Part shown: piece after piece, positions 45,918-56,689 of the stretch
Layout of the letters: each line of letters opens with the position of its first letter
Numbering within the stretch: the stretch's first letter is position 1
Assembly: GCA_023105745.1 (NCBI GenBank)
Contig: JALGQZ010000003.1
Span: 40,005,185-40,069,184 of the forward strand
DNA length: 64,000 nt
Source of the DNA: Austropuccinia psidii
Taxonomy: Eukaryota > Basidiomycota > Pucciniomycetes > Pucciniales > Sphaerophragmiaceae
Reading direction: 5' to 3'
Made by a program: the position numbers and the translations under genes
Notes under the pieces: generated by a model
Database searches by the model: none
Told to the model about the DNA's origin: nothing
Seen by the model: only the letters and a program-made list of their open reading frames with translations

Positions 45918-48900
45918 TCATTGATGAGACTGTTCAGTCCTCCTAGAGGCTCTGAATCTCCTTAAATGGAGGTTCCCATCTGGTATGGCATCCTATGCCA
46001 ACCATTTGTCTTTGTCAGCTGTCTGGTTCTTGAATCTGACTAGATATTGTCTCTGATCCTTCCCATTAAGTCTTATTTTTCTGGCCCTGATGATTTTACT
46101 CACAGGTCCAGGAGAGTCTTCTACTTCCACTATTTCTGGTGGAGTGGTGTTCTTCTTCCTGGAGGGGAATTTATCCTCCTCTGTTTGGAAGTATGGTTTG
46201 ACCAGGATTACTGGAAAGACTGGGTGTTTTCTAGAAAACTCCTCAGTGAGCTTTACCTCTACTGCATTCTTCCCTATCAACTTTATGATAGTGAAGGGCC
46301 CTACAAATGAGTCTCTCATTTTCTTGGGTCCTTTGAGATTGTTAAAGTTCAGTGTAGACACTAACACCTGGTCCCCTTCCTTGAAGTCAGGTTCCATATG
46401 TGATTTGTCCCACCTTTGCTTATTATACTCTTTGGCCTCAGCTATGCATTTGGCAGCAGTATCACAGGCTTTCTTCCACATATCATGGAAGTCTTTGGCT
46501 GTGGGGTGGATGGTCAGAAGATTCTTCTTCAAGTGATCCACAGGTAACAGGGGATTCCACCCTTTCTCTACCAGTGCAGGTGTTTTTCCTGTGGTAAAGT
46601 GCTGGCTTGTATTATAAGCCAGTTGGACTGCTGGTAAGAGGGTGACCCAATCATGGGTATATCCCTCATGGTCCTTGTATTCCATGCCATAGGCACAGAA
46701 CCTCCTGAGGATGTCCTACATTGTTTGTATCATCCTCTCAGCTAGGCCATCTGTTTGTGGATGGTAAGCTGTGGAAAAAGCAAGCTTGGTGCCAAGCATG
46801 TCATATAAATTGGTCCAAAATTCAGATGTGAATTTTGGGTCCCTGTCACTAATTATGATCTTAGGGACTCCACAGGTGGATATGATGTTATTCCAAAATA
46901 ACAGAGCAGTGTCCATGCCTGTGTCCTCTTTATGGCATGGTAGACATCTCATGCTCTTGCTGAACCTATCAACTATGATTAAGCAGGCATTGTAGTTTTC
47001 TTTGCCTCCTCGGACAAGTCCTTTGACCCAGTCCATGTTGATGGTTTCCCATGGGTGTTTGGGTTCTTCTATGTGTTGAAGCAACCCATATTTCTTCCCA
47101 TGCTTTCTATTTGCCTTTTGGCATCTTTCACAAGTGTTGATGTATTCACTCAACTCTTGCTCCCACTTGGGCCACCAAGCTGTGCTTGCTACCCTCTCTT
47201 TAGTCCTGTTTTCACTCATGTGTCCCATGTAGGGGCAGTCATGGCATTCCTGCAGGATTAAAGAGATGTGGTCTCTGTCTATCACTGTGAGTGCACTGGT
47301 GTGCTTATCTCTGTGATAAATCAGCCCATCTATAAGGAAGAATTTATTGTCCTTATAGGCCCTCAACCAGGGTTCCTCCAGCTGGGTTTCCAGTTCTGGG
47401 CTCCTGTATTTTTGTTGAAGGAGTTGGAGTAGTATGCTACACTGTTTGTGTTTAGCATATGATTTCAGCACTTCATTGAAAAATTCATTGTGCAGTGCTG
47501 AGGAACTTATTCCCAGTATGGGGGTTTCTATCCCTTCTGAATCAGTGTTTCCACTGTCAAGGGTACCACTCCCTGGTGCCCATTCAGAGAATCTGAAGTT
47601 CTTCTTCCTATTTATTTCCATAAAATGGATAGGAATTTTTGCAGAAACTTCAGGGTCATAAGCTGGATTGCTTTTGACATTGTCCAGTGGCCATCTGCTA
47701 AGGCCATCTGCATTGGTATGGCTTTTACCTTCCTTGTATATGATGGTCATGTTCCCTCTATACTCCTGGATGGCTATTTGCCATCTCAGCATGTGTCTAT
47801 TAGTAGTCTTCATGTTTAGTAAAGACTTCAAGGCTGTTCAGTCTTTGTAGACTTCAAAGACTGCACCCTCCAAATAATAATGGAGTTTTTCTAGAGCCCA
47901 GACTAGACATAGACATTCTGTCTGGGTGGCCCCATACCTGGCTTCTGAATCTTTCAGCTGCCTGGAGATGTAACATATTACATCTTCTCTTGGTTCACCA
48001 TCCACAATTTGTCTTTGGTGAAGGGCTGCTCCCAACCCTTGGCTGCATGCTGCATCTATATATAACTTGAATGGTAGTTCAAAGTCAGGTAAGATGAGCA
48101 CAGGTGCATTTGTGAGTTCATATTTGATCCTCTCATATGCATCCCTCCTTTCCTTGGTTATTTCAAAAACTACATCCTTTGAGCATAACTTGTATAAACT
48201 ACTAGTTATGTGAGCAAAGTTTTTGATGTGGTTTCTATAGTAGCTAGCAAATCCAAGGAAAGATTGCATCTCTTTGATGTTCTTTGGTACTGGCTTTTGC
48301 AGTACTGCTGCTACTTTGTTCTGGTCAATTGCCAGACTAAGGCCTGAGACTTTGTGTCCTAGAGCTAGTAGCTCTTGTTGGCCAAAATTACACTTTTTAA
48401 GTGAAATTTTCAGATTGATGGGTGTACATTTACTTAACACTCTGTCTATGTATTGTACATGGTCTTCCCATGTCTCTGAGTATATAATGATATCATCAAT
48501 ATACACTACCATCCAACCTTCCATTATTTCTTCTTGAAATATGGTGTCCATCATCCTTTGGAAGTGGGCTGGTGCATTCTTGATGCCAAATGGCATCCTG
48601 GTGTACTCATATATGCCCATATGGCATATTATTCTGAGTAATTTCATGGAGTTTGGTTTAACTCCATTTTGGTGGAAGCCCTTCATACAATCCATCTTGG
48701 TTATGTATTTGGCTTTGGCCAATTTATCCAAGGCATGAGGTATCCTTGGTATAGGATACCTGTCTGCTTTTGTGTAGTTGTTCAGGGCTCTGAAGTCTCC
48801 ACACAATCTAGACTTGCCATCATGCCAGGTGATTAGGACAGGAGTGGTGATTTCCACTATTTCATTATGTCCAATCTTCCTAATGACATCCATGTCCAGG

Positions 48901-51773
48901 AGTTCATTGATATGTTTCTCAATCTCTTTCCTGGTCTCCAGACTTTCTGGGTAAGGAGGTCTCCTTAACATGGGTGGATAAGGCCTTTCTACATCCAGAT
49001 ATAGTTCTATATCATGGCCTTTGATCTTGCCTAATGGTTCTTCACCAATGGCAAATGCTGGTCTGTTCTTCCTCAGCATCTTCAGTAAACTTAGCTTTTG
49101 TTTACTGGTGAGGGTAGTGCTAAACTGTCCCTCTCTGAATTCTTTCAGAAGTTCTTCCAGTGGGTCCTGAGAAGATATCTGGCATATATCAAGAGAAAAT
49201 TTCTTTTCCTTGTTAGTACCAACAGTAATATGACTATTTTTACTATTGTAAATATCTATGCCATACATCCTCTGGTAATCTGTTCCCAGTAAAAACCCTT
49301 GGATGTGGGCATCTTCAAGCACTACGAACTCTGGGTTGAGTCTGATATTACCTTTTCTGTGGGGTATAATTATCTCTTTGATAATTGTCCCAATAGAGGT
49401 CATCTTTCCAGATGCACTCTTAAAGTTCTTTGCCCTGGTGGGCAAGAGTTCTTTTTCGCAGTTTGGGAAGTCGTTATGCAGATAATTTCTGGCCACTATG
49501 GAGCAGTGTGCTCCACTGTCAATGATCAGTGGGTGCTGAGCATTGTCAATACATACAGTCATTTTTGTGGCTGTTCCATGTATATATGCCATTCCTTTGG
49601 TTGGTGTAACCAGGAATGTTTGTGCATCTTGTGTATGTTTACACAAGTTCTTGTTGGCAGTGTCTTGTGGCATGCCTGCTTCCAACTGTATATCCTGGAT
49701 TTCTAGTGGGGTTTCCTCTTGGTATTCTACTAGAAATTCCTCTCTTGGGTCTTGATCCTCATCAGATGGTTCTCTAATGGCATCACCCATAGAGTCTGAT
49801 TCATAATCCTCTGTTGGAGGTTCTTCTTCAGGGACTTTTTCTATAGCATAGACTTTCTTCTTTGCTTTTGGACAGTTGTTGGCATAGTGGTCTGTTGAAC
49901 CACAATTGTGACAAGAATTCTTCTTCTTTGCCACTTCTGCCACTCTTTCTCTGGGTTTGTCTTTAAACTCTACCCTGAAAGGTTGTTTCTCTTTGAAACT
50001 ATTGCTTCTATATGGGGTGAATTTCCCTATATTAGTCCTTTTCCTTATGTCTTGTAAGGTATTGGCTATATCATCTAGAGTGCAATTTTGGTTGCATCTG
50101 CACTTTACTGCATGCTCTAGTTCTCCTGGCAGTTGTGTCAGAAGTTTATGATTCCTCATTTGAATGTTCATTTGAGGATCATTGGCTTTAAGTCTTTTAG
50201 ACTGTCTAAGACACCACTCATATGGATCTTTGTCCACAGAGTATTTGTCATTTTCAAATGACATGATCTTTTGCCATATCCAAGTTCCATTACTGTACTT
50301 TTGGATTATTTGACTCTTCCACCATGGCCAATTTCTTCTGCCATGGATTTCTTTCATTTCAGTGTACCATATACTTGCATGACCTTTAAATGCAGTATTC
50401 AGTCCAGCAGTAATCCAGTAATCTGGTATGCTTGGTACATCAATGAAGAGTCCATCAATATAATCTATGAGTTCCATATGATCATATTCTCCTGATCCAG
50501 AGAATTTGGGCCAGTTTGAGGCCTCAGGAAGCTGTTTCAAGGCTTCCTTCTCTGAATAAGACATGCCATCTCCATCCTGGTATTGTGATGGAGATCTTGC
50601 CTTATTCAACAACATGGCATCTGGTTTGATGTCATCTGGTTGATATGGATTCTCCATAGCTTGGCCTTGTGGTTGGGGCTTTAAGCTATGGTAGGAATCA
50701 AACAATTTGTTGATGTCTTGGTTCAGACACTCCCTGTCCCTGTTGCTATGGTGTTGTTCTTCAGAGACTTGATTCAGTCTCTTGTTGGTTTCTTCAGAGG
50801 CTTTGCTCAGTTGAGCATATCCTTCCTGAAGGTTTTTAACTATCTGCTCCAATGAGGCTTGAGTTTTTCTCATCCTCTCTTGGGCAGTTGCAAATTCTGC
50901 AGCCTGCTTTGCAGATTGCTCAGCATATTGGGACATTTGCAACCACAGTGTGTCACTGTTGATGTTGGTCTCAGATGTGATAATGATATTTTCAGTCTGA
51001 GTGGGGGTAATGTTTCTATTACTAGGACTACTGATTCTAGAGTGGTTTACAACTACTTCTGGTTCTTGTGTACTTCTTTTACCAAATCTAACAGCTACTG
51101 GATCATGGTGTCTGACTCTTTCCTCCTCTGGTTGAAGGAGGCTTTGTTCTTGCCCTTGTTGCCTTGTCTTCTCCTTGAAACTTCCTGGAATTGTGAAGAA
51201 TGGTGACTCTTGGCCACTGATCTGCTGGTTTCTGAATGTTGTGAAGCCACTGGAGAGCTGATTTGGCTTGCTCCTTGTGAACCTGAAGGAATCTGAGTAG
51301 GCCCTGTCTGGGTTAACTGTTCTTCTATAGCTTGGATAGTGGCTTGATTCTCCCTTATCCTCTGTGCCCTTGCCTCCAGGAGTCTGTGCTGCCTGGTAGG
51401 GTTCCAACCCTTGGTGATTACCATAAGGTCCTTGAAGTCTATCTCTTTGAGACAGATCTTCTGGCAACTTGATCCCAGTTCTGCCCAGTGAGTTGCTAGG
51501 TTGAACCTCTTGTTGTCCATGCTCCATTGAAACAAATCCTTGAGGAGTTGGTGGATTTGAAGAACTTGATCCATATCCTTCCAGTCCTCTGGTTTGAGGT
51601 TTCTGTTGAATTGGAGTGTGAATGGCAAGGTTGATATTATCTCCCCCATTGTTTTGCCATCCACCACTGTGTCCAATGTGTCTTCTTTCAGGTCTTCTTG
51701 TTCTAGACATTCCTGCTCTATCCTCTGGCTGGTTCCTTTGGAAGCCAAGGTCTCTGAGGTATTCAGGGGACAT
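45918..51773 (-). pseudogene. gag-pol: Family A copy 1 Gag-Pol polyprotein with three in-frame stops
   Basis: A single frame of 1951 codons from ATG at 51773 to TGA at 45920-45918. By residue: disordered N-terminus 1-280; Gag core about 430-580; CCHC zinc knuckle C621, C624, H629, C634; protease D752-S-G; reverse transcriptase about 930-1110 with YIDD at 1091-1094; RNase H starting with D1240. Integrase zinc ligands are H1511, H1518, C1548 and C1551; the catalytic triad is D1581, D1643 and E1679 with the usual D-35-E spacing. A chromodomain-like end covers about 1880-1940 (QYLVRFKNQTADKDKWLA). Stops: TGA at 47840-47838 (residue 1312), TAG at 46718-46716 (1686, GAG in copy 2), TAG at 45995-45993 (1927). 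No frameshift separates gag from pol. Confidence 0.95.
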
Positions 51774-51787
51774 ATCAGTGTTTGCAA
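51095..51787 (-). CDS. Overlapping 230-codon frame within gag of family A
   Basis: In another frame over the first 690 bases of gag lies an open stretch of 230 codons; its first ATG is at 51649. Its sequence looks like a folded, helical protein (LLKDLFQWSMDNKRFNLATH, then RIRENQATIQAIEEQLTQ), whereas the gag frame here is Ser/Gln/Pro-rich and looks disordered. The same frame is recognisable in copy 2 (27335-27625 and 27659-27856; LLKDLFQWIMDNKRFNL) and in copy 3 (about 56740-57153; ILKELLQWRMADRQFNLE). It may be the true N-terminal Gag part, expressed by frameshift, or a separate accessory protein. No known domain. Confidence 0.5.
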   Translation of the reverse strand: MQTLICPLNTSETLASKGTSQRIEQECLEQEDLKEDTLDTVVDGKTMGEIISTLPFTLQFNRNLKPEDWKDMDQVLQIHQLLKDLFQWSMDNKRFNLATHWAELGSSCQKICLKEIDFKDLMVITKGWNPTRQHRLLEARAQRIRENQATIQAIEEQLTQTGPTQIPSGSQGASQISSPVASQHSETSRSVAKSHHSSQFQEVSRRRQGNKGKNKASFNQRRKESDTMIQ

Positions 51788-52122
51788 GCAGTCAAAAACT
51801 TTATGTTCTTAGGGTATTTACCTTTGACTGTGCCTTGTACAAATTTGTTATCTGCTGATTTGGGCAGTTTGCCTTTGGAGGTTACAACTGGGTTAATAAT
51901 TGTAATCTTCCCTGTACAAGTGGTTAAGGTTGGTTTACCTTGTATTGAAGCAGAGTTTCGTGGTTTTCTACTCCTCTGAGTGGCTATTGGTGTCCACTTC
52001 TTGGCTGTAATGAGGCCTTCACTAAGCCTTTTTCCTTTACCCTTGCTGCCCTCTGGTTCTGAGGGTGTCAATGGTGTGTTGGCCTGTGACTGGGTTTCAA
52101 GTGGGATGTAGTTTTCTTCCAC
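51775..52122 (-). CDS. Small first ORF of family A, start codon formed by splicing
   Basis: 115 codons, ending TGA at 51777-51775; the Gag-Pol ATG follows after one base (TGATATG), an arrangement suited to termination and re-initiation. In the DNA the first codon is GTG. Splicing of the leader intron (52667-52122) replaces the G by A, giving ACAATGG, a favourable start context. The product is small and basic (VEENYIPLETQ..., ...KGKYPKNIKFLTACKH) with no recognised domain. The same ORF, decayed, is in copy 2 at 24965-25290. It could be a leader peptide controlling Gag-Pol translation or an accessory factor. Confidence 0.55.
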   Translation of the reverse strand: MEENYIPLETQSQANTPLTPSEPEGSKGKGKRLSEGLITAKKWTPIATQRSRKPRNSASIQGKPTLTTCTGKITIINPVVTSKGKLPKSADNKFVQGTVKGKYPKNIKFLTACKH

Positions 52123-52667
52123 TGAATCAAAACAGGAAAAAGAGGGCTTATGTCAGTTAAGACTTCTTAAAGGCTGGTTTTGCACGTCTAAGAATTGCCT
52201 CTGGGCTTGTATATTATTACAGTATGCCCTTGTATAATGACAGTGTAATTGAATTAACAATTCCACGTCAAAAATACAGCTTATGGTGTCCTGTCACACT
52301 GTTTGTGTGTCAGTATCCCTCAGATACACTTGTGGTTTGCAAGTGTATTCTGTAAAAGTGGTTTGTATACAAGTGTTATTGACTTAACAATACACTTGAC
52401 CACGCCTCAACTGATGGTTTTTCAGTCAGAGGTGTCCTTATTCAGTCAAGAATACAGGACTTTATTAGTGGCTTATGTGTTTTTATATGCAAAACACACC
52501 AAAAATAATAAATTACTGTGGGTGTTAACCACATAAAAAATACTCTTATGATATGAGTATATAAAAAAAAGGTAGAAATATATAAAATATATATATTTAA
52601 ATAGAAATTATGCCTAAAAAGGATAAAACAATGTGTTAATAAGTCATAAAAAAGAGAAAAGACTTAC
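52122..52667 (-). other. Leader intron of family A copy 1
   Basis: On minus, exon 1 ends TTACAA (52668), the donor is GTAAGT (from 52667) and the acceptor is TTTTGATTCAG ending at 52122, giving a 546-bp intron between the primer-binding site and the first ORF. Copy 2 keeps both sites (GTGAGT at 24386, TGTTTGATTCAG at 24964). The intron contains short upstream ATGs (for example ATGACTTATTAA just after the donor), so unspliced RNA would be poorly translated while still serving as genome. This is predicted from sequence only. Confidence 0.6.
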
Positions 52668-52697
52668 TTGTAAGGTCCAAAAAAAAGTCAAAAACAC

Positions 52698-52710
52698 GGC
52701 CAGGCCCCCA
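52698..52710 (-). other. Primer-binding-site candidate, family A copy 1
   Basis: TGGGGGCCTGGCC, three bases (TTT) after the 5' LTR end. The motif and the 3-base offset are shared with copies 2 and 3. The tRNA donor was not identified. Confidence 0.6.
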
Positions 52711-52713
52711 AAA

Positions 52714-54143
52714 TGTCAGGATGATACTATGATAAAGGTATAACTAGGCTAATTACACCTTTAACTGTGTATGTGACACGGCAGAAAATGATTTAAAAAG
52801 ATTTATAAGGGTTTTATAATAAGATAAAAGGGTTCTACTATTGATAAATAGTGGTGGTGAGCGCTATTGAGAACCCTGGGTGCAGGCTTTATCTGTTGGA
52901 TTACAATAATAAAGTCTACAATAATTAAAGATTATAATTATACCTGATTATTTAACCAAGAGTAAAACTTTTTTTGACAGTTTACTACGTAGGTTATTCA
53001 AGAGCAGGATGAGGAAAGGTTTTTGGCTGTGAAAAGCCCTCCTTTTATCCTAAAATTGAGGTCGAAAGGCTGCTAGACCTTTCCACGTAGAGGAAGTGAA
53101 GATTTTTCACTCTCTATGACAGGCTTGTGGTTTGCAAACAGCCTGTATACCCTTTATTGGGCTCAGATGTGGTTTTGAAACCACATCTGGGCAGTTTTCA
53201 CCAATACAGGGTGAAAATTTTCATCTGGGGACCTCACAGCCTGATTCTGACGTGTATGACGCGTAGAATGCTGTACAGAAGCTGTATGGGACCCTAGTAT
53301 TGACTGACATATGAGGTATTGAAGTAAAAACATGCTTCTTCGTCTATTTGACACCTCATATTCATGGTTATGGGATATTATCCCATGGTAAGGCTGTATC
53401 TGACAGCAGGTGGGATTTTGACCTTAAAATGGTCATAACTCTGTCGGTTTTTGAGATATCAAGCTCAACGTTGGTTCATTGAATAGCTCTGTATGCGCTC
53501 TACACATTGGTACCCAACTTGACATGGTTATCATTAAATATGACAAAGTTATCCCTTGTACAAGTATTTTTGTACATTGGCGTGGTCTGGTCAAAAGCTG
53601 TATTAAGCTTGTTTGGCCAATAACTTCTGTTGTAGTTGAGTTATGAGGAAATGGATGGCACCATCAGATAGCCCTGATTGTGCTCTTTCCAAAAAGGCCC
53701 CAATTCAGGTATCTCACACTAAAACTGTAAACGTTAGATGAGAGGTGAATGTTTTTTTCACCCTTATTTGGTCTGAATTTGACCATAACTCAAGTAATAC
53801 TGGTGCTAGCTCAGTTTGGCTTGTACCATTGGATAGCCCTGGCTTAGAGCTTCATTTTGAGTACCCATTTGATGGGGTTAAGCCTCTCCTTCTAGATTTT
53901 AGATGAGAGGTGAAAATTAAGGTTTATGCTCAGCAATAACTTTGAGCAGGAATAACTTTGTTATTTCATGTCCTATGGTTATGGGACTTACATTTTCAGG
54001 AAGAGGTGAGTTTCCTCTTTCTTTTGATACCTTTTGAGCTAATTTGGCTCAGCTCCATGTTTTGGTGGTATTTTGGCTATACCATTGGTTTATGGTATTT
54101 TGGCTGTCATGCTTGTGCTCTGGTTTTGAGTCACAGGCTGACA
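52714..54143 (-). repeat. 5' LTR of full-length family A element (copy 1)
   Basis: 1430 bp with TGTCAGGATGAT and CACAGGCTGACA at its ends on plus, near-identical to 44464-45893 (about 33 substitutions counted, no indels). The outer edge has the ACCTC duplication at 54144-54148. The RNA start and poly(A) sites could not be located. Confidence 0.97.
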
Positions 54144-54319
54144 ACCTCTTTATTTCCTATGTGGGGAAGGAATTATTCTGGTTACTAATATTCTAGCTTA
54201 TGATTCCTGCTCAATATACTTTTTCAATACCCCCATAGGTGGTATAAGATATCCTACATCTTCTGATCTAACCATTATATTTTCCTTAATAACTTCTTTG
54301 CTAATAGCTCCTTTGACAT
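54144..54319 (-). pseudogene. gag: Family B gag, middle fragment between two nested elements
   Basis: 176 bp of family B sequence survive between copy 1 and copy 3. On minus it reads KGAISKEVIKENIMVRSEDV then GYLIPPMGVLKKYIEQE. This matches the part of the plus-strand family B Gag that reads IIPGLKLLKLYIEQE (about 7440-7490). Joined across copy 3 and its GACAT duplication it continues from CLSSDV at 60057. Confidence 0.8.
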
Positions 54320-55720
54320 TGTCAGCCTGTGACTAAAAACCAGAGCACAAACATGACAGCTAAATACCATAAACCAATGGTAAAGCCAAGATACCACCAA
54401 AACATGGAGCTGAGCCAAATTAACTAAAAAGGTATCAAACGAAAGAGGATAATCATCTCTTTCCAAATATACAAGTCTCATGATCATAGGACAAAGAATA
54501 ACAAAGCTATTCCTGCTGCAAGCTATTTCTGAGCATAAACCTTAATTTTCACCTCTAATCTGAACTACAGAGGAAGAGGCTTAGCCCCATCAAATGGGTA
54601 TTCAAATTGAAGCTTCAAGTCAGGGATATCGAATGGTACCAGCCAAACTGAGCTAGCACCAGAATTACAGAAGTTATGACCAAAATAAGGTCAAATAAGG
54701 GTGATTAAAATATTCACCTCTCATCTAACTTCTACAGTTTTAGTGTGAGATACCTAAAGTAGGTTCTTTTGGAAAGAGCACAATCTGGGATATCTAATGG
54801 TGCCATCCATTTCCCCATATCGTATCTAGAACAAAAGATATGCAGCAAACAAGTTTCATATAGATTTTGGACAAATCATAAATGTGTACAAGAAAACTTG
54901 TACATGGCATTACTTTGCCATATTTAATGATAACAATACCAAATGAGGTACTATTGTGTAGATCACATCCAGGGCTACTCAATGAACAAATTTTGAGCTG
55001 AATATCTTAAAACCTAACAAAGCTATAGCAGTTTTAAGGTCAAAATCCCACAGTTTGGCCAATACAGCCTTACAGTGGGATACTATCCCATAAGTATGAT
55101 TATGAGGTGTCTTGTTTATACTTCAATAACTCATATTTAAGTTAAATACAGAGTTCCATACAGGTTCTGTACAGATTCTGACGTGTCAGAAGCACCAGCA
55201 CACACCTGTAAACTCCATTGGTGAAAATTCTCACCCTGTAGAGTGTAAAAATCACTACTTGTGGTTTTAAAACCACATTTCCACCCAATACTAGTCTGTA
55301 TTGAGTGTGTAGAACCACAAATCAGCCCACAGTAGTGAAAACGTTCACTCTGTGGTCTTGTGCAGAGGTAAACCACCTCCCACTACCCCAGAACAAGATA
55401 AAAGGAGGCTTTGCCTCACAGGGAAGCTAATCCAGCATCCTCTTCTTAGTATTCTTATGTGGTATAACTTCTTAAAAGAAGTCTTACCCTGAGAATTGAA
55501 CAGGTATACTTTAAACTTAAGTATTGTAGGGTTTTTTATTGTAAACCTACAGGCAAACACTGCACCCAGGGCTATCAGAAGCACTCACCATCCCTAAATT
55601 CATTTAGCATAGCCCTTTTTACCCTGTATTATCTTAATTATCATCTTCATTTTTGTGTCACAATCAGAGTTATAGCTTTTATTTATCATTGTACAGCTAT
55701 ATCATAGAGTCACCCTGACA
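54320..55720 (+). repeat. 5' LTR of pol-deleted family A element (copy 3)
   Basis: 1401 bp, TGTCAGCCTGTGAC to GTCACCCTGACA, with outer duplication GACAT at 54315-54319. It differs from its partner (58677-60056) at roughly 6-7 percent of the positions I compared, so it is older than copy 1. Hairpins TGTGGTTTTAAAACCACA (55260-55277) and TGTACAAG...CTTGTACA (54885-54904) are perfect here. Confidence 0.95.
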
Positions 55721-56019
55721 TTTTGGGGACCTGGCCTGGTTTTCTACCTATTTTAGACCAAATTATAGCTTGTTTTCACTATTTTTAGCTTATCTTCATG
55801 CTTTTTAGAGTTATTATACTTGTTTTTTTGCTTGTTTTCAATTTCTGTTAACCACAAGAAGCCCTGAAGGGGATTGATTTTGTGGTTTTCTCTATTCTGA
55901 TTTTTTTTACTTAAAAAAAATAAAAAAAACTGTATACATATTCCTTTTGAAAAATAATGTTTTTCATCATTTTTGGAGAGTTATAAATATATAATTTATA
56001 TTTATAAAATACTCTTTTT

Positions 56020-56402
56020 TCAGAATAAAATAACAATAATATTTTATTATTGTTTTTTTCATAATATATACAAAGTATATATTATTTGAGGTTTTATTAA
56101 AGAAAAACTCTAATAATTCATTTTTTCACCCAAATTGGAATGAAAAATTGATTATTATCATGATTATTGATAATCTCAGTAATAATACTTCATAATAAAA
56201 TAAAAATCATATTTTATTATTGATATTCTTTTAATAATATATACAAAGTATATATTGGTTGAATGTTTCTCAAGAAAAACTCTGATAATTTATTTTTTCA
56301 CCAAAATTGGTGGAAAAATTGATTAATAATAATACTTCATTATAAAATACAAACCATATTTTATTATTTATCTTTTTTCAATATATAAAGAGTATATATT
56401 GG
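56020..56402 (+). repeat. Leader repeats with hairpin in copy 3
   Basis: About three tandem units of roughly 145-175 bp lie between the primer-binding site and gag. Each contains AATATATAC, AAA, GTATATATT, a perfect 9-bp inverted repeat in units one (about 56064) and two (about 56238) and a degenerate one in unit three (about 56380), together with AGAAAAACTCT-AATAATT and TTTTTTCACC-AAATTGG blocks. The leader region of 55737-56020 and 56403-56690 has no recognisable gene, and the small ORF of copies 1 and 2 is not evident. Confidence 0.65.
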
Positions 56403-56689
56403 GAAAAGTTGGTTTGATAATCATTGAAATTTTCAATAATAACTTGTCCAAAGGAACTTATAGATTCCTAAAAAAACAGGGATTTAATCAACTAGCTGAC
56501 ACTCTCACTTTACAAATCAGAAATTTTATCACCTCATTCCAACAACTTTGGATTTCCGAGGGATTATTCCTTACAAAGAGAAACAACCATCAGCTGGAAT
56601 AGAGGCCTAGAAAAGAGAGAAGTTGAAGTTGTTGAAAGTCATAATACATGGCAAAATTAACCTTCCTACACCTTCCAAGATGGCTTTCA

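Larger units (their letters stand above)
44464..54143 (-). mobile_element. Full-length Ty3/gypsy chromovirus, family A copy 1 (9680 bp)
   Basis: Complete structure on the minus strand: 5' LTR 52714-54143, primer-binding site 52698-52710, leader with intron, small ORF 52122-51775, Gag-Pol frame 51773-45918, polypurine tract 45894-45911, 3' LTR 44464-45893. It is flanked by a perfect ACCTC duplication (44459-44463, 54144-54148) and lies in the Gag region of the family B element. Domain order protease, reverse transcriptase, RNase H, integrase, chromodomain is that of Ty3/gypsy chromoviruses. Three in-frame stops break Gag-Pol, so this copy is not autonomous as read, although it could be mobilised by a relative. 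Confidence 0.95.

Noticed and set aside
47055..51206. Many plus-strand frames of 60-150 codons opposite the family A copy 1 polyprotein
   Set aside because: They are antisense shadows of a continuous, domain-rich minus-strand frame and show no independent protein family.
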